A stretch of DNA of 64,000 nucleotides from Lineus longissimus (GCF_910592395.1 NC_088310.1:9183501-9247500); one strand, 5' to 3'; positions 22,860-34,897 are shown, numbered from the stretch's first letter. Numbers and translations are program-made. The notes: a model not told the origin generated them from the letters alone.

Positions 22860-25340
22860 TGAGATTTTGAAAAACTTTTTCACAAGTCTTTATTTCTAAG
22901 TGTGCATGCACTACATGTACCTTAATGAATAAGGTTGGCCAAAACTATGAGAAAGTACACCTTTTTGAGCATTACTTCCACACCGCATTGTCTTTTAGGG
23001 TCAGGACGAGTAACACTGTGACAGACTTCAAGGACTGAAGGAAGACAAGTATACGCTGTGATAACGTTGTCCATCTTGAACTCAACCACATTCCCACTCT
23101 GAGAAGTAAAGGTTTCTGAGCTTTTGAAAAACCTTTAGCATTGTATAATGGTTTTCGGCCAACACAACCTCGTAGCAGTAGAGGATTTTTCAGCCAAGTG
23201 AAAACGCCTAAATGAAACGCCTCTGCTGGGTTCATCTATATGTTGGCCAATGAAGTTTTTCAAATGCTCAAAAAACTTTGTTCCAAGAGTGCCCTTTCGA
23301 CCGAAAGGATTTCTCTGCGACAAAACTACTATCAAATAAGACACGCCTTCGCTTCTGGTGTGATAATTTTGATATTGTTGAAAAGAGAGGTCAAGACGAC
23401 CGAAATTGGACCACATTCTGAAAACTTTCGATCAGGACAGTTTGCGGTAGTAGTCATCTGATCTGTTACATCATGTTATTGATGACAATGTTGATATTCA
23501 TGTACATGTAAATGTATGTGGGCGAAAGCATCCGGCATTAAATTGATGAGTCTGTAAAAACCAATAGAAGGAGCATACGACTGACTCTGGTATTCAAGGA
23601 TGGTATAAAAACAAATCGACGTGACATTTCCGCTGTAAATGCTATTTTTGTCTAATTATCACGGTCAAATATCGGAGGACTACATGTCATTTGTTGAGTG
23701 GATTACCACCAGTGTTAGTATTTACAGTACCGAAGGGAACTCACGCCATCGCTTCCATTGAACACTAAAGGAGAAGAGCACTTGTGTATTTGCGCCATAC
23801 AGCAAACTGATCTTCATGAAATTTGTTTGTGCATTACATTTATTGTAATTATTTGCTCTTGTATACCTGTAGTACATTGTTTTGTGTTCATTTTTTCTAT
23901 ATTTTTGCTTGGAAAATAAAAACCCTTTATCTGCAGATAAAGGCGACTTCACTTTCCGATAAACGTCAATCCTACAATTTAATGTCTCCGTCTTTCTTGG
24001 AGGAGGGATACCGCCGCACAACGCCGATATCGGCTGATGGCCAAATGAATGAAAAAGTCGCAAGAGTCACGGTTGGGAGAGGGGAGAGGAGCGTCTAGAG
24101 CCCATACGACCGATATTCAGTGAGTTTTTTTGGGCAAAAAAAGACACTAGGGTCGACTCCTGAACGTATCACCCACTATACAGCCGGATGGTACGCAACG
24201 AAGGTGCTCAGTGGGCGATGTTTTTGAAATAAAAATGCCGGGCCTTTTTGACCCATTTTAAGGCCAGGGATGTGAAATATAGCCACGAACAACGTCATTT
24301 TTTGCGAACAAGTCCTTCCACTTAAAACTCCCCATTTCTATACCGGTAAGCGTTTCTTGATTGGTCCCCTCCAGATTAGCTTGTGATGAGCAACGAAGGC
24401 GGGATAATATTCTAAGGTCATGAGACACAGTGCCTTTAAGACCGTGCCTATATACTTGTGTGTCCTACAGCTACATCTGCTGGTGTAACTATGACTCGGA
24501 GTGCAGCTATCGATAAGCGCTTGGCTGCGTTTTAAAATCGATATGGTTTCATGTAGTTCTTGTGTGTCGACATGGTAGCTAATGGTCGCGGCCTGCAGCG
24601 AGTTGAATTATTTACCTAAGAGTGTATTGTAGGATGTTGTTAATGCGCATGACCACAGCCTTACATTGTACATACCAATAGACAGGAATATTGCAGGTAG
24701 GTGAAATTTGTCAGTACATTTTAAGCCTCTTCCGGAGCCAATTTTCTCGAAACCCGATGCCACCATAGGGTCGTACATTTACCACTGGATTTAGGCCTAC
24801 ATTGGTTGTTTTGTAGCAAAGCTTATACTTTCAACCTACCGTTAGCAATTATAACACCGGTTATGACAATGTGTGTTGCCAATGATACTGAGTAGTAAAA
24901 CGGATGCAAGAAGAGTTTTGAAATTCTGGTCTGTATGCATGTCCAATAATAGGGAGTTTCAGTAGGACGTCCGATCAGGGCAAATCCTACTCGGTGACCA
25001 AGCTTAGTATGCCCGTAATGACTAACCAATACGGAACTTGCCACTATTGGTTGTTACCTTTAGCGTCGACAGCAAGAAAGATAACATCCTGACAATATCA
25101 GGGCATTTCACTCGGAAACATGCGTACGGAGAAGTCGTGTCGTTGGCCCTGTTTCTGCAAGAGGATGGAAAGATAATGACACCCGAGGAAACTGACAGCC
25201 ACGACAGCAGAAGGCAACCGTCATCGAAGACAAAAGCGGCTTCCTCCATCTCAAAGAGAATGGTGAACAGAATATATTTCCAAGATCTCTACAATTACGA
25301 GTTTATAAGCCAGATTCTTCCATCCGCAACAACAACCAAC
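22860..25340. other. Intergenic, no supported gene
   Basis: Scattered short frames without coding character. Small repeated pieces occur: an AAAGGTTT...AAACCTTT inverted pair near 23107, and a copy of a 30-base dispersed motif at 23570-23602 (GGAGCATACGACTGACTC) also found near 34010 and, inverted, near 36145. Open frames at 25038-25406 precede the LINE remnant and could be part of it, but I cannot match them to a LINE domain. Confidence 0.45.
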
Positions 25341-25354
25341 CAAGCCGATTTCGG

Positions 25355-26215
25355 AAGACATCCGACATTACAACGGGGAAAACTCCCGGATCAGACAGCA
25401 TCCTAGGTAAACTCTCGAAATACGGTGGTCCTGTAGTGATGACGGTCATGTCCGCACTTTGCCAGAAGGTTCGGGATCGCAAGGAATGGCCCGAAATGAA
25501 TGGACACAATCCCTCGTCATCAGGACGGCTGTAACAATAGCGAGCTCCTTGAAGACGTGAATAATTTTTAATACCAATGGTCAATCTTCCACACAGGGAT
25601 GGTGCATCAATTCACAAGATACAAGTAAGAATTGCCCAAGCCACAATAGCACTAGCAAAACTCCATCACATTCTACGGAGCAGGAACATCAGCCTGCAAG
25701 TAAAGGTCAACCTTTACCGCCCTTCTACATCATCTCGGCCATCCTTCTTCATACTCTACGGCTGCTAACTGCTGAGGCAGAGAGCCCCATCCGATTATTT
25801 GAGAAGCTTGAATTGAAGTGAAGTGCCTGTGAAACTATTTGGGGTTACCTACCTGCAAGGAAAAACCAACGTGTGAGTCTCCACCTCCGACAAGAGGTGG
25901 AGACAATAATGGAATGTGAAATGCACGAGACAATCATGACAGCCACTATGAAAAGACGGATTTCGAAGGTCAGCTGGTCTGATTTGGACACGACTCGCTT
26001 GTAAAGACCATCTTGCAAGGCATTGTAGGTGGAGGGAGGAAGCGCGGGAGACCAAGGAAGAAGGTACGGATGTACACTATCAAAGAGTGTACAAACCTCG
26101 ATCACAACACCTCATACGGAAGGCCGCTGAAAACCAATTTTCGTGGGCAAGCTTCATTGCTGCTGAGGTGTTGTGATCGATGCCTTCGTGCCCTTTTGAC
26201 CTGAGGTCATGGGTC
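25355..26215 (+). mobile_element. Decayed LINE (non-LTR retrotransposon) fragment
   Basis: Two parts of a reverse-transcriptase polyprotein can be read on +. At about 25367-25532 one frame gives TTGKTPGSDSI...KYGGPVV...LCQKVRDRKEWP, which matches the opening of many LINE reverse-transcriptase domains. At 25595-25770 another frame gives RIAQATIALAKLHHI and RSRNISLQVK, a piece from the far end of that domain. Around 26000-26190 come GGRKRGRPRK and TNLDHNT, the usual C-terminal tail. The catalytic core between the first two parts is deleted, and stops and frameshifts break the rest, so it cannot be active. The clade (RTE- or jockey-like) is not settled. Confidence 0.7.
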
Positions 26216-26449
26216 GTATAAGTGAGATGGTTAGTTTGATCACTCACACGCAACACTCATTTTTTCGCGTGCTGGAAGTTAATTAGTCGCCGCGCTGTCG
26301 TCGGACCTTGAACGAAAGTGGCAAGTCCGTATTGCAATGTCTTCGGCAGAGCTTTGTGAGAGGCTTCCTCTCACTGTGTTTGGAACTTTTAACCTTTACT
26401 GTTCAAATACAACTAATGCATTCTTTCTCGTTTTACATCAGGAGGAGCC

Positions 26450-27829
26450 ATGTCGGACAACTCGTGCGAGCCATCAGGACAGCCGCTGTACCACATTCCG
26501 CTGCCGCCGTATTCAGCCACCGACCAGAGATGCCTAGGGCAGGCCACCCACCCACCCATCCCATCATTCATGAATGAGGCACCAATATTACCGGATGAAC
26601 CACCGCCACCATATGAAGCATGCTTTCCACCATATTTACCGCAAGAATCCACCCTTTCGTCGCCTCCGCCGCCGTATACAAGTACAGCAAGTTTAACACC
26701 GGTACCAAAAGGGCGGCGACCTGTACCCTTAGCTAGTGATGGAAGTTCCAGCTCTGAACCAGAACCCGATGTCTCACCAAGAGGAATGCCCGGAGGAACG
26801 GGGCAGCCAACACTGCTAGTAGAATCCCAGGTAGACGTGCCACGGCAATTAGTACTTTCCAAGGTTGTTTTGAGGCTCCGCTACTACCAATTTCTCCTCG
26901 GGATAGTCTTAGCCAGCGTTGGTGTGGTCGGGATTGATCTACATTATTTCGGAAGTCAGTATGCTATCGGGATCTATGCCGGTCTTCTCGCAATGGTCGC
27001 CATTGCTTGGACAGACCCGCGGAGGCGACTATTCTGCTTTCGAGATAATGCTCGCTTCCATGATGCACTTTATTTAATAGTTAACGGCGTAGCTTTCGTA
27101 GCATCTTTATTCTGTGCAGTTTTCTATAGCTATGGACTCCACGTTGATTCAGCAGTCAAAAGGATAGACAACTCAAAAGCTCTCGTGAATGAAGGAATTG
27201 GCGTTGGCAGTGCGTCCCTTTTGATGGTTGTCATCCTGTTTAAATGGATCAAGACTAAATCCTTGACTGATCATACCGTTACACCAAACACACCACCTTC
27301 GATCCACCTCCCTCCTCTCCCAACAGACATCATCAAACTTAACCTATGCATCGTATTTTTCTGCTGTGTGACCATGTTCAGTGTGGGAGCGTGCGGTGTT
27401 CCCTGGCGCGTCTATGGCTACAAGTTAGGAGTGCCTTTCATCTGTAGTGGAGTAGCTTTCTTGACATTGGTGTACTGTGGTGATCCAAGAAGTAAGGTTC
27501 GTGGGGATCAAATAAGAACCCAGACTATCTTTAAGATTGTCCACACTTTAATAATTTCACTTGCCGCATACTACATCTGCTTGCATTCTTACGGAATTTC
27601 TGTTGACTTAAGTTTGATGACAAGATGTGCATGGAACAGCACTTATAACATTACAAGCGCCATGCCAAGCTGTGATCTACCGAATAGCCTTTCTGACGCA
27701 CCGGAGAACATTGAAGAACTCCACCAACGGATTCTTATCCAGAGTTTGGGAATTGTAATCGCGACCGTGATGATTTTGACTCATCTGCTCAAATGGGCAA
27801 AGCTAAAGTTTGATCACAACATGTTGTGA
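26450..27829 (+). CDS. Eight-TM protein with N-terminal PY motifs and internal duplication
   Basis: An uninterrupted frame of 459 residues; TTTTACATCAG just before the ATG looks like an acceptor, so a 5' UTR exon probably lies upstream. Residues 1-135 are proline-rich and cytosolic in character, with three PY motifs (LPPY 18-21, PPPY 52-55, PPPY 73-76). Such motifs bind WW domains, typically of NEDD4-family ubiquitin ligases. Eight hydrophobic segments follow, at about 145-166, 170-188, 205-228, 250-266, 296-316, 324-343, 358-380 and 428-447. They form two four-helix halves. Both halves have a DPR motif after helix 2 (TDPRRR; GDPRSK), a SYG-x-x-VD motif after helix 3 (YSYGLHVD; HSYGISVD) and a K-W end after helix 4. 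The last loop has NST and NIT glycosylation sites and cysteines. The layout recalls four-TM families such as MS4A or related tetraspan proteins, but I do not recognise the family. Confidence 0.8.
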   Translation: MSDNSCEPSGQPLYHIPLPPYSATDQRCLGQATHPPIPSFMNEAPILPDEPPPPYEACFPPYLPQESTLSSPPPPYTSTASLTPVPKGRRPVPLASDGSSSSEPEPDVSPRGMPGGTGQPTLLVESQVDVPRQLVLSKVVLRLRYYQFLLGIVLASVGVVGIDLHYFGSQYAIGIYAGLLAMVAIAWTDPRRRLFCFRDNARFHDALYLIVNGVAFVASLFCAVFYSYGLHVDSAVKRIDNSKALVNEGIGVGSASLLMVVILFKWIKTKSLTDHTVTPNTPPSIHLPPLPTDIIKLNLCIVFFCCVTMFSVGACGVPWRVYGYKLGVPFICSGVAFLTLVYCGDPRSKVRGDQIRTQTIFKIVHTLIISLAAYYICLHSYGISVDLSLMTRCAWNSTYNITSAMPSCDLPNSLSDAPENIEELHQRILIQSLGIVIATVMILTHLLKWAKLKFDHNML

Positions 27830-29689
27830 TTTTTCGGCGTGGGCCGGGATGATCAATTGTAAAAGTAGGCCCACCAACATTACAGGGTGACCTAGCTGGA
27901 ACGCAGAATCGGACTAAGTATTTTGAGCCGAAAGAACGAATGAATTGATATTAATGAAAGTTTACTCTAAACTGATATCTTCATATACTTGGTTTTAGAC
28001 GTCTAACAACTGGACCGAATCGAGATATTTAGTTTGGTCTGATTTCAATTTATCAGCGGGTAGGTTTTTTGGGGGTCTGCAAGTATTGAAAATGTATGTT
28101 ACCATTTTGTCCGTTATTGTACAAAGAAGTAAGAATTAATCAAGACTAGCCTTAAAATCTATAGTCAATGAAATATTAATTGGTTGAATAGAAATTGTCA
28201 TTGAATAATACATTTACACAAAATGCTTCACACTATTGCCTTCACACGCAAAATTGCACTGAATTTGATCACAGACTTCTATACTGTCACATAAATATTG
28301 TACAGAAGTCCGTGATTTGATATTCCACTTATAAAACTCTCCCCTGCACCAGGATTTGCGACCAAAATTCTAGCTCGCAGACACCAATGTCGAGGGAAAA
28401 CTGTGGGGAAAACAGCATGACCTTGAAACGACAAGCCGCTTCATCTCCGCCACAGGACTGAAGTTACAGTTTTTAGGCAGGTTGAACGCCGAAGAAGAAG
28501 AAGATATTCCACTCGCCTACGTCCTCGAAAAACCCGAGTCGGTCGTATCTTCCCGGCTCCCCTCGCATACGTTACTGATCGGTCGTTAGTGCCGAGTGTT
28601 GGCCTGAGTTCAGGATGACTCTCCTATGAAGTCGTCGAGAGGAAATGTGCAGGGCCGGAGAAGCGAACATTAACCTCTGATTTCCCCAGGATGCTCTGAA
28701 GTGGCATACAATCTGGCCCTAATTTTGTGGTTTGTAACCTCCCCATGGGAGTAGAAAAGAAGACCTCGTTACGCACTTCCGCTATGCTCCTGGCACTTGA
28801 TCCAGATGAGCAATTACGCTAATATCCCGACATCTGTTACTTGTATACATCGGTTATTTGTTGCAATCGTTCGACTTGTACATACAGTAACAGCACAAAT
28901 TTTAAAGACATGTACATGTACTGGAATATTTCACATCGATTCCCGCATGGTGTGTGCGGTACACCTAAAATGCGCGTGACTGCCATGGTCAATCATATGT
29001 AACGATTAAATATATGCGAAGTTTAAGGTACGCTTTCAAATACTTCATGGCTTGAGAAATATCTGTATAAACGATTTATAAAAGACTGAACTTGTAAACT
29101 CGTGTTGCTTTAATGCATTTATTTTAAATAGATGCATTTTAAATAGATGCATGTTTCATTCGTCGTTCGCCAGCTGGATCATCATGAACGAGATAAAGAT
29201 GCAAATATATCAGGTGAACGATATAAATGAACAAGGAACGCATCCATGTGCATACGGTCAGTAGTGCAACGACACAAAAATGGGTAAGCAAAACCAAATA
29301 TTACATGCTCTCGTAATTGTTCCCCTTCTCATTTCTGCACTTGATAAATTGATCCGATCGAACTCGTAAAATACTTGCAGCACACTGGCCGCCAACTCAG
29401 GTGACCAGGGAAGTTCGACTGGCGCCGTTGCTTCAGGCTTTTGCTGGTCAGTTTGTTTTCTGGCGGCCGACCCGATTTATGTGACCGAATCTGGATTTTC
29501 TAGCATTCAGGCACCTCCTCTTGCAGCCGCAGTTGGTGGCCAAAGTGCTGCAATTTTTGCTGTTAAACAACGAGATGCACAGTACAAACAGTCAATATAA
29601 GTCGATGAGTTGTCAACAATGACTTCACCACTGCAATAGGCATGCACTCTTCCATGTTGTGACACGATTTCTTCACTATTCATTCATTT
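27830..29689. other. Intergenic, nothing supported
   Basis: 3' flank of the eight-TM gene followed by AT-rich DNA. No gene, RNA or repeat that I can pair elsewhere is supported. Confidence 0.5.
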
Positions 29690-29699
29690 CCTTTTTTAT

Positions 29700-30030
29700 G
29701 TAATGAAGACCGATCATTTCGAGTCCGTGGACCAAGACTTTTTAATGCGATTCCAGATGCCATGCAGGACTTCGAGCGTGTGTCAACTTTCAGACAATCA
29801 CTTAAAACCCATTTGTTCCGCGAAGCCTTTAGTTGGTAGCTACATAGACTTATATTCCGAATGTGCCATCTATAGTTTAGAGACTCAATTTTTTAATCAA
29901 TCTGTTTTACCACTATCAAACTGTTTTAAATCCAAATATTTGCTTCTAACTCCATTGTAAAGTGCCTTGGAGCATGCTTAGCATGTACAAGGCACTATAA
30001 TATCCGGTATTTATTATTATCATTATTATG
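29700..30030 (+). mobile_element. LINE 3' end (CR1/L2-like), fragment 1
   Basis: A short frame reads FNAIPDAMQDFERVSTFRQ then SLKTHLFREAF, the usual C-terminal tail of CR1/L2-type LINE proteins (consensus W-N-x-L-P ... F-K-x-x-L-K-T-H-L-F). It is followed by 3' UTR ending in a TATTATTATCATTATTATG simple repeat, as such LINEs do. A second, better preserved end of this kind lies at 60770-61040. The two share the SLKTHLF motif but not much DNA identity. Confidence 0.7.
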
Positions 30031-30135
30031 TTAATTGATACTATGGCTTCACCATTACATTCCCATTTTCATGCTGAGATACGATGACTTAACCAGTACA
30101 TTTCCTCTCTAAGTCGAGGTGATATCATACGATAG

Positions 30136-30672
30136 CTTCACCATTCCTATATAGCGTTTTCTCATTTAGGTGTCGTGCTAAGACTTCGAGTTGTCATAGG
30201 TGTGCTGCTCGTCTTCTTCGTCCTCTACTTGCTCTTTATCGGCATCAGACGAGCAGTGGTCACTGGTAGGCAAAGCGTCAAGGGTACTGGACATGTGGTA
30301 CTGAAGGAGCCAACCTTGCAAAGGAATACCTTCGTGAGGTCGGAGCCTGTCAGGGCTAAATGGCCGGGGATAAGGATTAAGATGCGTTCCCATGCGAAAG
30401 TGAGTAGTCAGAAGACGGGGACTGATGATCGATTACACCCCAAGAAAGGAGACGAAAGTGGTGGACAAGCGATAAGAGTGCGTAATTGGGTACAATTGCA
30501 ATTTGCTGAAAAAGCAGTGATACTACAAGGACTTGCCGAAGAATTTGCTGCAAAAGCTAAACTCCTGAAAAATCACTTGCAGCTAAGTGCCAACCAGCTT
30601 GCCGAGAAAATACGCCGACGTAAGAAGTCGCAGGCTGCGACGAAGCTTGTACCTGTTGTTAAGAAGAGTTGA
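30136..30672 (+). CDS. Possible terminal exon of a single-pass membrane protein
   Basis: The frame is open from 30136 to a TGA at 30670-30672 but has no ATG at its 5' end. CTCATTTAG at 30169 looks like a splice acceptor, which would start the exon at 30170 and leave about 166 codons. The peptide begins with a strong hydrophobic helix (VVIGVLLVFFVLYLLFIGI), continues with a very basic region and ends in an amphipathic alanine/leucine/lysine helix and IRRRKKSQAATK. This would suit a type II membrane protein or a tail after a membrane anchor. AATAAA at 30782 supports a 3' end. I recognise no family and no upstream exon, so this could also be a chance open frame. Confidence 0.4.
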   Translation, partial: LHHSYIAFSHLGVVLRLRVVIGVLLVFFVLYLLFIGIRRAVVTGRQSVKGTGHVVLKEPTLQRNTFVRSEPVRAKWPGIRIKMRSHAKVSSQKTGTDDRLHPKKGDESGGQAIRVRNWVQLQFAEKAVILQGLAEEFAAKAKLLKNHLQLSANQLAEKIRRRKKSQAATKLVPVVKKS

Positions 30673-30674
30673 AT

Positions 30675-31685
30675 TGCAGTTGTAAATTTATAAAGGCACA
30701 ATTAAGGCATGAGATATGTTGATTTTTCATACAAGAATGGCTTTCACCAGAATCGTGACTTCTCTAAAATCAGCAAACTGCAATAAACAATGCACCGGAT
30801 CTGGGTGTAACTTATAGGCCTGCCTTAAATTCCCAAAGCATGTTAACCGGCGAAAATCATTTTAAGATATCAGCATTGGTATGATACTACCAGCGGCGGC
30901 ACATGGTGGCAAGCAGGAGTATTATCCTCCTGGCCAGATAAATCCAACGCCCAAGTTTAAAGAGACAGAAGGATGACGACGACAACGACGACGACGACGA
31001 CGGGTATGATGCTGATGGTGGATACTATAGAACATAGTAACTTATCACAGAATTACTTTTAATATGTGCAAAGGTGGTGAAGTAAATATTTTGTAAAAAA
31101 TTTAGCTTACAATATTACATAGCCTTCTCTCTTAGTCTGGTGTGAATCAATAAGGGTGACTTGGCCAATAATTCGAACCTGGCTGTCATGAATTTTCGAT
31201 TTTGCCTCATTTTTTGTATTCCCTCGAAATGGAAAGAAATATTCGACCACCTTCTTGTATGGATAGCATCTTCAGTTCAAACGATCCTGTTGTGTTGTTT
31301 ATTACCGCACACTGTATTTCACCACTGCCAATTAATAACCTCCGGATCTCCGTGAACATGAAAATGATCTTAAATGCCCTTTGTGCTGAGTGGCGGTTAG
31401 ATGCGAATTGGCTTTTTAGCGTTGATATTGCTTTCAAACACAATGGCCTGGCCACAGGAAATCGATCATTAAAGGTTAATTAAACTGAAAAAGTGCAAAG
31501 AGTGACTTGTCTGACGATATATATCGGTAATATTGTGCGGTCACCCGAGTTGAGTAGATTAAGATTGTGTTCTTAGACACTGCTGATGAGTCAGTACGTG
31601 TTTCTTCAGATTGTTTCCAGATCTTTTCGAGCTGTGATCAGGCTACTTCGCGCAACATGGAGTCATTTCCTAATTAATATAATTT
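30675..31685. other. Non-coding stretch with a (GAC)n microsatellite
   Basis: Holds the probable polyadenylation signal at 30782 and a GAC/GACGAC microsatellite at about 30974-31003. Open frames at 31161-31483 overlap one another on both strands and have no recognisable domain. Confidence 0.5.
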
Positions 31686-31897
31686 AGCCACAGGAAGGCA
31701 GCAACTAATATCATGAACTTCATAGTTTTTTTTTCACTATGTACACTATGCACATAAACCATGTAAACAGGCGAACGAATTCGATCCACATGTGTCATTA
31801 GCTGGCTTCCGAATGATTAGTACGCATAGTGTAAAAAGCTAGTGTAAATAAATTATGAAGCTCACAGACATAAGTTGCTGCCTTCCTTATTTATCAA
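31686..31897. mobile_element. Palindromic MITE-like element
   Basis: The left arm GGAAGGCAGCAACTAATATC ... GAACTTCATA is mirrored by the right arm TTATGAAGCTCACAGACATA ... AGTTGCTGCCTTCC. Inner bases CACTATG and CATAGTG also pair. The arms are about 40-55 bases. This is the structure of a small non-autonomous DNA transposon; no second copy is seen in the window. Confidence 0.65.
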
Positions 31898-32099
31898 ACG
31901 GACACTTAAGTTCTCTACCCAAGTTATAGTATAGTTTAGCAGGACTTTGAACTGTCCCTTTAGCTTCAGACACTTGCTAACTTGAATGCTAACTATACTA
32001 AAAAGGACCGTTGAGTAATAAAAACCAGAAAGGCTTTTTCATGTACATGTAGTTACAATTGATAACGCCAACATCTCGGATTCTATCGCGGATTTAACC

Positions 32100-33655
32100 A
32101 TGGAAACGTTTGCAATATCAGTGATGTTAATTTTGATGTGTACGGTAGGACTGAATTCAGGACTAGGTAAGTAGCAATCCATCGACATAGCATTTTTAAG
32201 GCAATGTCTTTCTTATTTATTCCCTTTGATAATTAACCTGGTGAGTGTCACGAAGAGTGCAAAGATTTTGGTATACCGTATGTAGGAATAAGACGTCATC
32301 AATACACACTATCAAACATTATGTACTTTATTTATTCTTGACACTATCTATGGATCATCCTGAGATCAAGTTTTCGACACTCCTTCATATCGAGAGGCGG
32401 AGTATATTGAAAACCAGTGGTTATGTCAGGATGTATATGGATATGGAATAATATTAGAGTAACCAGCTATAGTTACTCAATGATGGATTCAAATATCGAT
32501 GGTATAAACGGCGAATACTGAAAGGAAATATTGACGGCCCCCTACCCCCACCGAGTTTCCTCTTAACCAGACGTTTAAAGTGACACAAAAAATACATCTT
32601 CACTGTGAATGACTCTTACCACCGGTAAGAGCTAAACCATCTGACAGTGACAGTGTTCATACGATTTCAGACCCACCAGCTGGCTATACTTGGCGGCAAG
32701 GAGACTGTTTCGGGAATGACATCATACAGTACAACCAAGTAAACATAGAGCAGTGCTGCATGCTGTGCAGCAAGGTTCATAGATGTCTGACTGTGCAGGC
32801 GGACACCAGTAGTGATACGTGTTGGCTTAAAAGCCGCAAGTGCGCCACGACATCAACCGCCAACATCAACAAGAACACGTTTGATAAAATAAGTAAGAAA
32901 TTTAACTAAATGGTGCAAAAAAGTGCAGCTTGATATCCTAGTACACGTGCAATACCTGTAGGGAGTTTTCGCAAAGCCCCCCAAAACACCGACGCGAACG
33001 TTTATTCCCATTGTTTGACAACGTTATCAGGTGGTCGAACAGTTGGATGGGCTTTCGCGTTGGCGTTTCGGGGATTAGGTGGTTTTGGAAAATCCCCCAC
33101 AGGTCACCTTGAACGCTTATTCCATTGCTCGATATCGTTTACGAGGCGGTCGAACAATTATATAGGCGTTCGCGTTGGCGTTTCGGGATCTGTCTTTGCG
33201 CTCCACTGTACATGTACATGTGACCCCTCTGAAATTACCATGATCCTCATCTCTACGGAATGAAGCATCCATGATCATCAGGGCCAAATGCTTTCACGCC
33301 AGACTTAAAGGAGCTTTAATTACATAATATCGATTCGTTGCACCATAACAGAGGTACGAATCTATTTTTGGTAATACGCCAATAGAAAAAAAATTTGTCT
33401 GTCTTTTCAGGGCCAATCTTCATGTTTACCACCTTTGCCAGTGCAGCAACGAAGCCCGTCACTGGGAAAATAGTGGGCGTACAGACAGACCCGACCATGA
33501 TCCACTGCTCCGTGGCTTGCCTGCAAATGGAAGAGTGTAGCTTCTTTACCTACGATAAAGTCTCTGGAGAATGTCAACTTGTAGATGTCCTCGGGACCGG
33601 GGCACCACTTGGAACAATTGGAGCCGGAGTCATGTACGAGCTGGCAGGAATTTAG
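32100..33655 (+). CDS. Secreted protein with two PAN/apple domains, three exons
   Basis: Exons 32100-32166, 32671-32892 and 33411-33655, with GT-AG introns and consistent phase-1 junctions, give 177 residues. Exon 1 encodes a signal peptide (ATSVMLILMCTVGLNSG-like hydrophobic core, residues 5-20). Exon 2 encodes a first PAN-type module (about 23-97) with the cysteine spacing CFGND...CCMLC...CLTVQ...TCWL...KC. Exon 3 encodes a second (about 98-177) with the more classical pattern HCSVACLQMEECSFFTY followed by GECQL. PAN/apple folds bind proteins or carbohydrates in extracellular proteins. One exon per domain fits the known modular evolution of the fold. The protein is short, with no protease or lectin domain attached. 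The ligand is unknown. Confidence 0.85.
33005..33192. repeat. Direct repeat in intron 2 of the PAN gene
   Basis: Two diverged copies about 110 bases apart share GAACG-TTATTCC-ATTG, the block GGTCGAACA, and GCGTTGGCGTTTCGGG. The second copy has several substitutions. They lie within the 33-kb intron and do not disturb its splice sites. Confidence 0.6.
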
Positions 33656-34897
33656 TCAATATTCCACATTTAAGAGATTTATCAAGTCCCTGATGGAGAA
33701 CATGAATTGGATTCCATATTCAGCACTTTCCGATGAACAAAATGTTGACTTATGGCCGATATGGTGGCCATGCAATCAAGCGGAAGCCATATTGGCCGAC
33801 CAAAAGCCGAAAAATACAGCTCTTTGCGAAAATAATTTGTTTTACACAACCTGTTAGAGTGATATGAACTTCGGGCATCTTGTACTGTACTCAATATCGT
33901 GAGTGAAACATATGTCAATTAGGAGGACTGCTATTGTTCTTCAAATTCCTCGACACCAAGGTGGATGCATCCTAAATTTCAGGGCAACACTCTACACCAC
34001 TGATGGGCGAGCATACGACGGACTCTGGTATTCCAGGTTGAGCTGGATGATACGTTTATAGTTTCTAATCATCTCATTCATTGTCCTGCACTACTGGCAT
34101 TGGCATACCACTCCAGTACCCGTGAGTCAATTTGGAATGGGGATTCCGGTGAGAATATGACTGGGGTACTGAAAATTGAGAAACAAATGCAATTTGGCAC
34201 AAATTTCAAGCTTGATGGCTGCATGCACATATACAGATCAATACCAGAAGTTGTTTAGTTTCAGCTGCAATAGGGCAATGAAGCGCTCTTGAGAGTGAAT
34301 CAATCAGTCAGTGATGCCATTATCTATCGGCTTTGTGCGTCGATCAGTATCCCTGCTTCAAAATGTGAAGCCGGATACTTAGGATTGACGCACCACGCCG
34401 ATAAATCAGCATTGTCATGTTGGTTTCCGTCCATTTTACTCGACAAGTGAATGGCCAAGGTCACTGATGAGATGGTAAGAATTGCAGATAATTTCAAAAG
34501 CTGTCAAACGTACCTAGCAACGAAGGTTGGTTTTGACATTTGACTTTATTACGTTCGTTAAATTACGATGGATTGTTGAGTAAACTGTATATACAAGCTG
34601 ACAGACATGAATAAAACAGAATGGCGGATCCAATTACGTTGCTGGATTAAACCGGAACGCTATTTCTGGAGACTGCGTATATATATGATTAAAAATCATT
34701 AGATTATTCAGTCCTTATTGTCATTTTGTTTACCTCGGAAAATGATTGTAGAGACATATTTTACGACCGTTCCGTGATAGAAGAAACGCGAATGAGAAAA
34801 TGCATTACGCGTAACTATCTTCTGAGCCCGGTTGTCAGGCATTGGCCCTGAGACGAGGTTTGGGTGGATCGGTGGGGCCCTATGGATTGGGCGCGCG
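33656..34897. other. Intergenic between PAN and GPCR genes
   Basis: Contains a copy of the 30-base dispersed motif at about 34010-34040 and AATAAA at 34610, which is far (about 955 bases) from the PAN stop codon and may or may not serve that gene. No other gene seen. Confidence 0.45.

Noticed and set aside
34832-34897. Upstream extension of the GPCR frame
   Set aside because: It begins with TTG, not ATG; the first in-frame ATG at 34898 gives a normal receptor N-terminus.
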